From positions 1,820,988-1,884,987 of the forward strand of contig VZTJ01005907.1 in NCBI GenBank assembly GCA_013397795.1: DNA of 64,000 nucleotides, in the 5' to 3' direction. Both the position numbers and the translations under genes were made by a program. The stretch is from Orthonyx spaldingii. Lineage: Eukaryota; Chordata; Aves; Passeriformes; Orthonychidae. The notes beneath the pieces are model-generated. The model did no database searches. It was not told the DNA's origin and saw only the letters and a program-made list of their open reading frames with translations. Each line of letters opens with the position of its first letter. Position 1 is the first letter of the stretch. Positions 62,640 to 64,000 of the stretch are shown here, in pieces.

Positions 62640-62715
62640 TTTTTCTCTTTTTCTTTTTATCTTTTTTTTCTTTTTTCTTTTTCAGTGTTTTGGTTTTTTT
62701 TTTTGTCTTTCTCAT
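62640..62715 (+). repeat. T/C-rich low-complexity tract
   Basis: About 75 bp of TTTTTCTTT-type units. The Phe-rich and Lys-rich ORFs across it are artefacts. Confidence 0.8.
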
Positions 62716-64000
62716 CTTCCCTTTTATTTTCAAGGAAAGAGAAGTTACTACCGGGCAAACATCTTATTTATCAGTGGAGTTTATTCACACACACCAACAC
62801 AGAGTAATTATGCCCAGAGGTCCCATTAACAACCCACAAACCGACAGCATAATAGCTTCCTTTCTTTAACATGCAACCCAAATAGGTTAATAAATAAGTT
62901 TAGTTCCAGTCATAGCCCACTTTCTGACTTAGCCTTCTGCATTCCCTCTTTTACAAATATGGAATCCATTGAATTTTGGAACAGAAAAACCATGAGGAAT
63001 AAGTTGATCTGCCAGGCACTCCAGTCAGCAATCTGCACTATAAGTCTAAATAAAGCTGCATCTATTATGTTCTGAAGTTCAGCTGAACTGTGAAAGGGCA
63101 CATGACTGAAATCATTGCATGTGAGTTGACTCACAGTTAAGTCTAGATGGGACTTGCTTGGTTCCCCATGAGTGTCTGCTTCTGATTGAGGCCTTCTAAA
63201 GACACTTCAGTTTCTAAGACTTGGTCAGTGGCCTAAGGGTATACAGGTATCCAGTGACAAGAGGGATTGCAAGAGTGGCATCCCTCTGCGTTGGCAGTCA
63301 ACTGAGAAAATGTGGAGCAAGCTGGATGCACCCTCTTTCCTCTTGTAGAGCAGAAAGCTAGATTATCCCCTTTGTACAATTTGGAAAAGTGGAACAAAAA
63401 TGTTAGTGACTGGGTGCACTGAAACACAAGCTGAAAATGTTCTGCTCCAAGTTGTATAGGGAGTTGGAGTGATGCAGCCAAAAATGAAGCGTGGGCATAT
63501 ATTGTCCCGTGCTGCTCTCTTAACTTCTAGACAACATTGTCATGGAAGGAAACACTGTTTATCTGCCTAGTAACTGTCTATTTTAATCTGTAAGAACAAA
63601 CAATGTAAACAAAATGAACAAACAGAAGCAGGCTTGTACAGAACAATTTGCAGCCTTGTTTTCCAGTGGAAGATTCCATGGACCACCCAGGCTTTGCTCT
63701 AGTCCTTTTTTCAACCACGGAGCATCTAATTAAATCCCTTTCCATTCCTGACTCTAAGTGGAAGAGAGCCTACAGTCCTGTACAGTTTCTTTCCAGATGG
63801 AAATGCATAATTTAACAGAGATACAGCTGACAGGGAGAAGTGGGCCCAAAGCAGTATTAGCATTTGCCACAAATTGCATTAAATTACACAGGGTACTTAA
63901 TGAAGACGTATTATAAAAAGAAAATTAAAGCCAATATTTAGTTTTTAAGCCCTTTCTAAGATTGTAGAGTGCCAAGCAAAAAAAAAACTCATAGTAAAAC

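Larger units (their letters stand above)
56207..64000 (+). other. RBKS: RBKS intron 7 (partial)
   Basis: Starts at GTACGT and continues past the window edge. I searched it for the expected last exon (GAGDSFVGA-like) and did not find it. It contains MIR-like remnants near 57205 and 61780, E-boxes near 59893, a GC-rich patch at 60345-60730 and a pyrimidine tract at 62640-62715. No independent gene is supported. Confidence 0.8.

Noticed and set aside
62446..62869. Lys-rich (minus) and Phe-rich (plus) ORFs
   Set aside because: Produced by the T/C low-complexity tract.
1..64000. tRNA, rRNA, snRNA or CRISPR-type arrays
   Set aside because: I looked for the tRNA B-box GGTTCGAATCC, U6-like starts and regularly spaced repeats and found none convincing.

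Overview
The window is intron-rich vertebrate nuclear DNA, most likely from a bird. The interspersed repeats are almost all CR1-type LINE fragments whose 3' ends carry the ATTCTGTGA-like tail. There are also a few worn L3/MIR-like remnants and no Alu or L1. Two recognisable genes sit head to head around one CpG island, an arrangement also known in mammals: BABAM2 (BRE) on the minus strand and RBKS (ribokinase) on the plus strand. CR1 is also common in turtles and crocodilians, so the assignment to birds is an inference.

Layout. Positions 1-5802 hold the 5' end of BABAM2 on the minus strand: intron 2 (1-2335), the first coding exon (2336-2495, ATG at 2463-2461), intron 1 (2496-5801) and a probable non-coding exon 1 ending at 5802. 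About 5540-6450 is a CpG island with no TATA box. It carries GC boxes, NRF1-like motifs, an inverted CCAAT/E2F-like site and a consensus RFX X-box. RBKS begins at ATG 6164 and runs to the right edge of the window. Seven coding exons can be traced with canonical GT-AG junctions and unbroken phase: 6164-6213, 25613-25745, 31082-31145, 33902-33964, 41108-41272, 46266-46357 and 56018-56206. Together they encode 252 codons. The last exon should carry the GAGDS catalytic loop and the C-terminus. It is not visible and must lie beyond 64000.

Function. RBKS phosphorylates D-ribose to ribose-5-phosphate. BABAM2 is a scaffold of the BRCC36 deubiquitinase complexes BRCA1-A and BRISC. They appear together because they share a promoter, not because they share a pathway.

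The remaining sequence is intron. It holds CR1 fragments, including two inverted ones that flank the promoter and a 229-bp repeat pair in intron 4, plus older L3/MIR-like remnants. It also has a GGCA/GGAA purine array, AT-rich and pyrimidine-rich tracts, a 20-bp-arm hairpin in intron 5 and three GC-rich patches that could be regulatory. I found no tRNA, rRNA, CRISPR, intact virus or self-contained new system. The most useful leads are the promoter architecture (X-box, overlapping upstream ORF, inverted CR1 pair), the hairpin, the 672-bp-offset duplication and the purine array.
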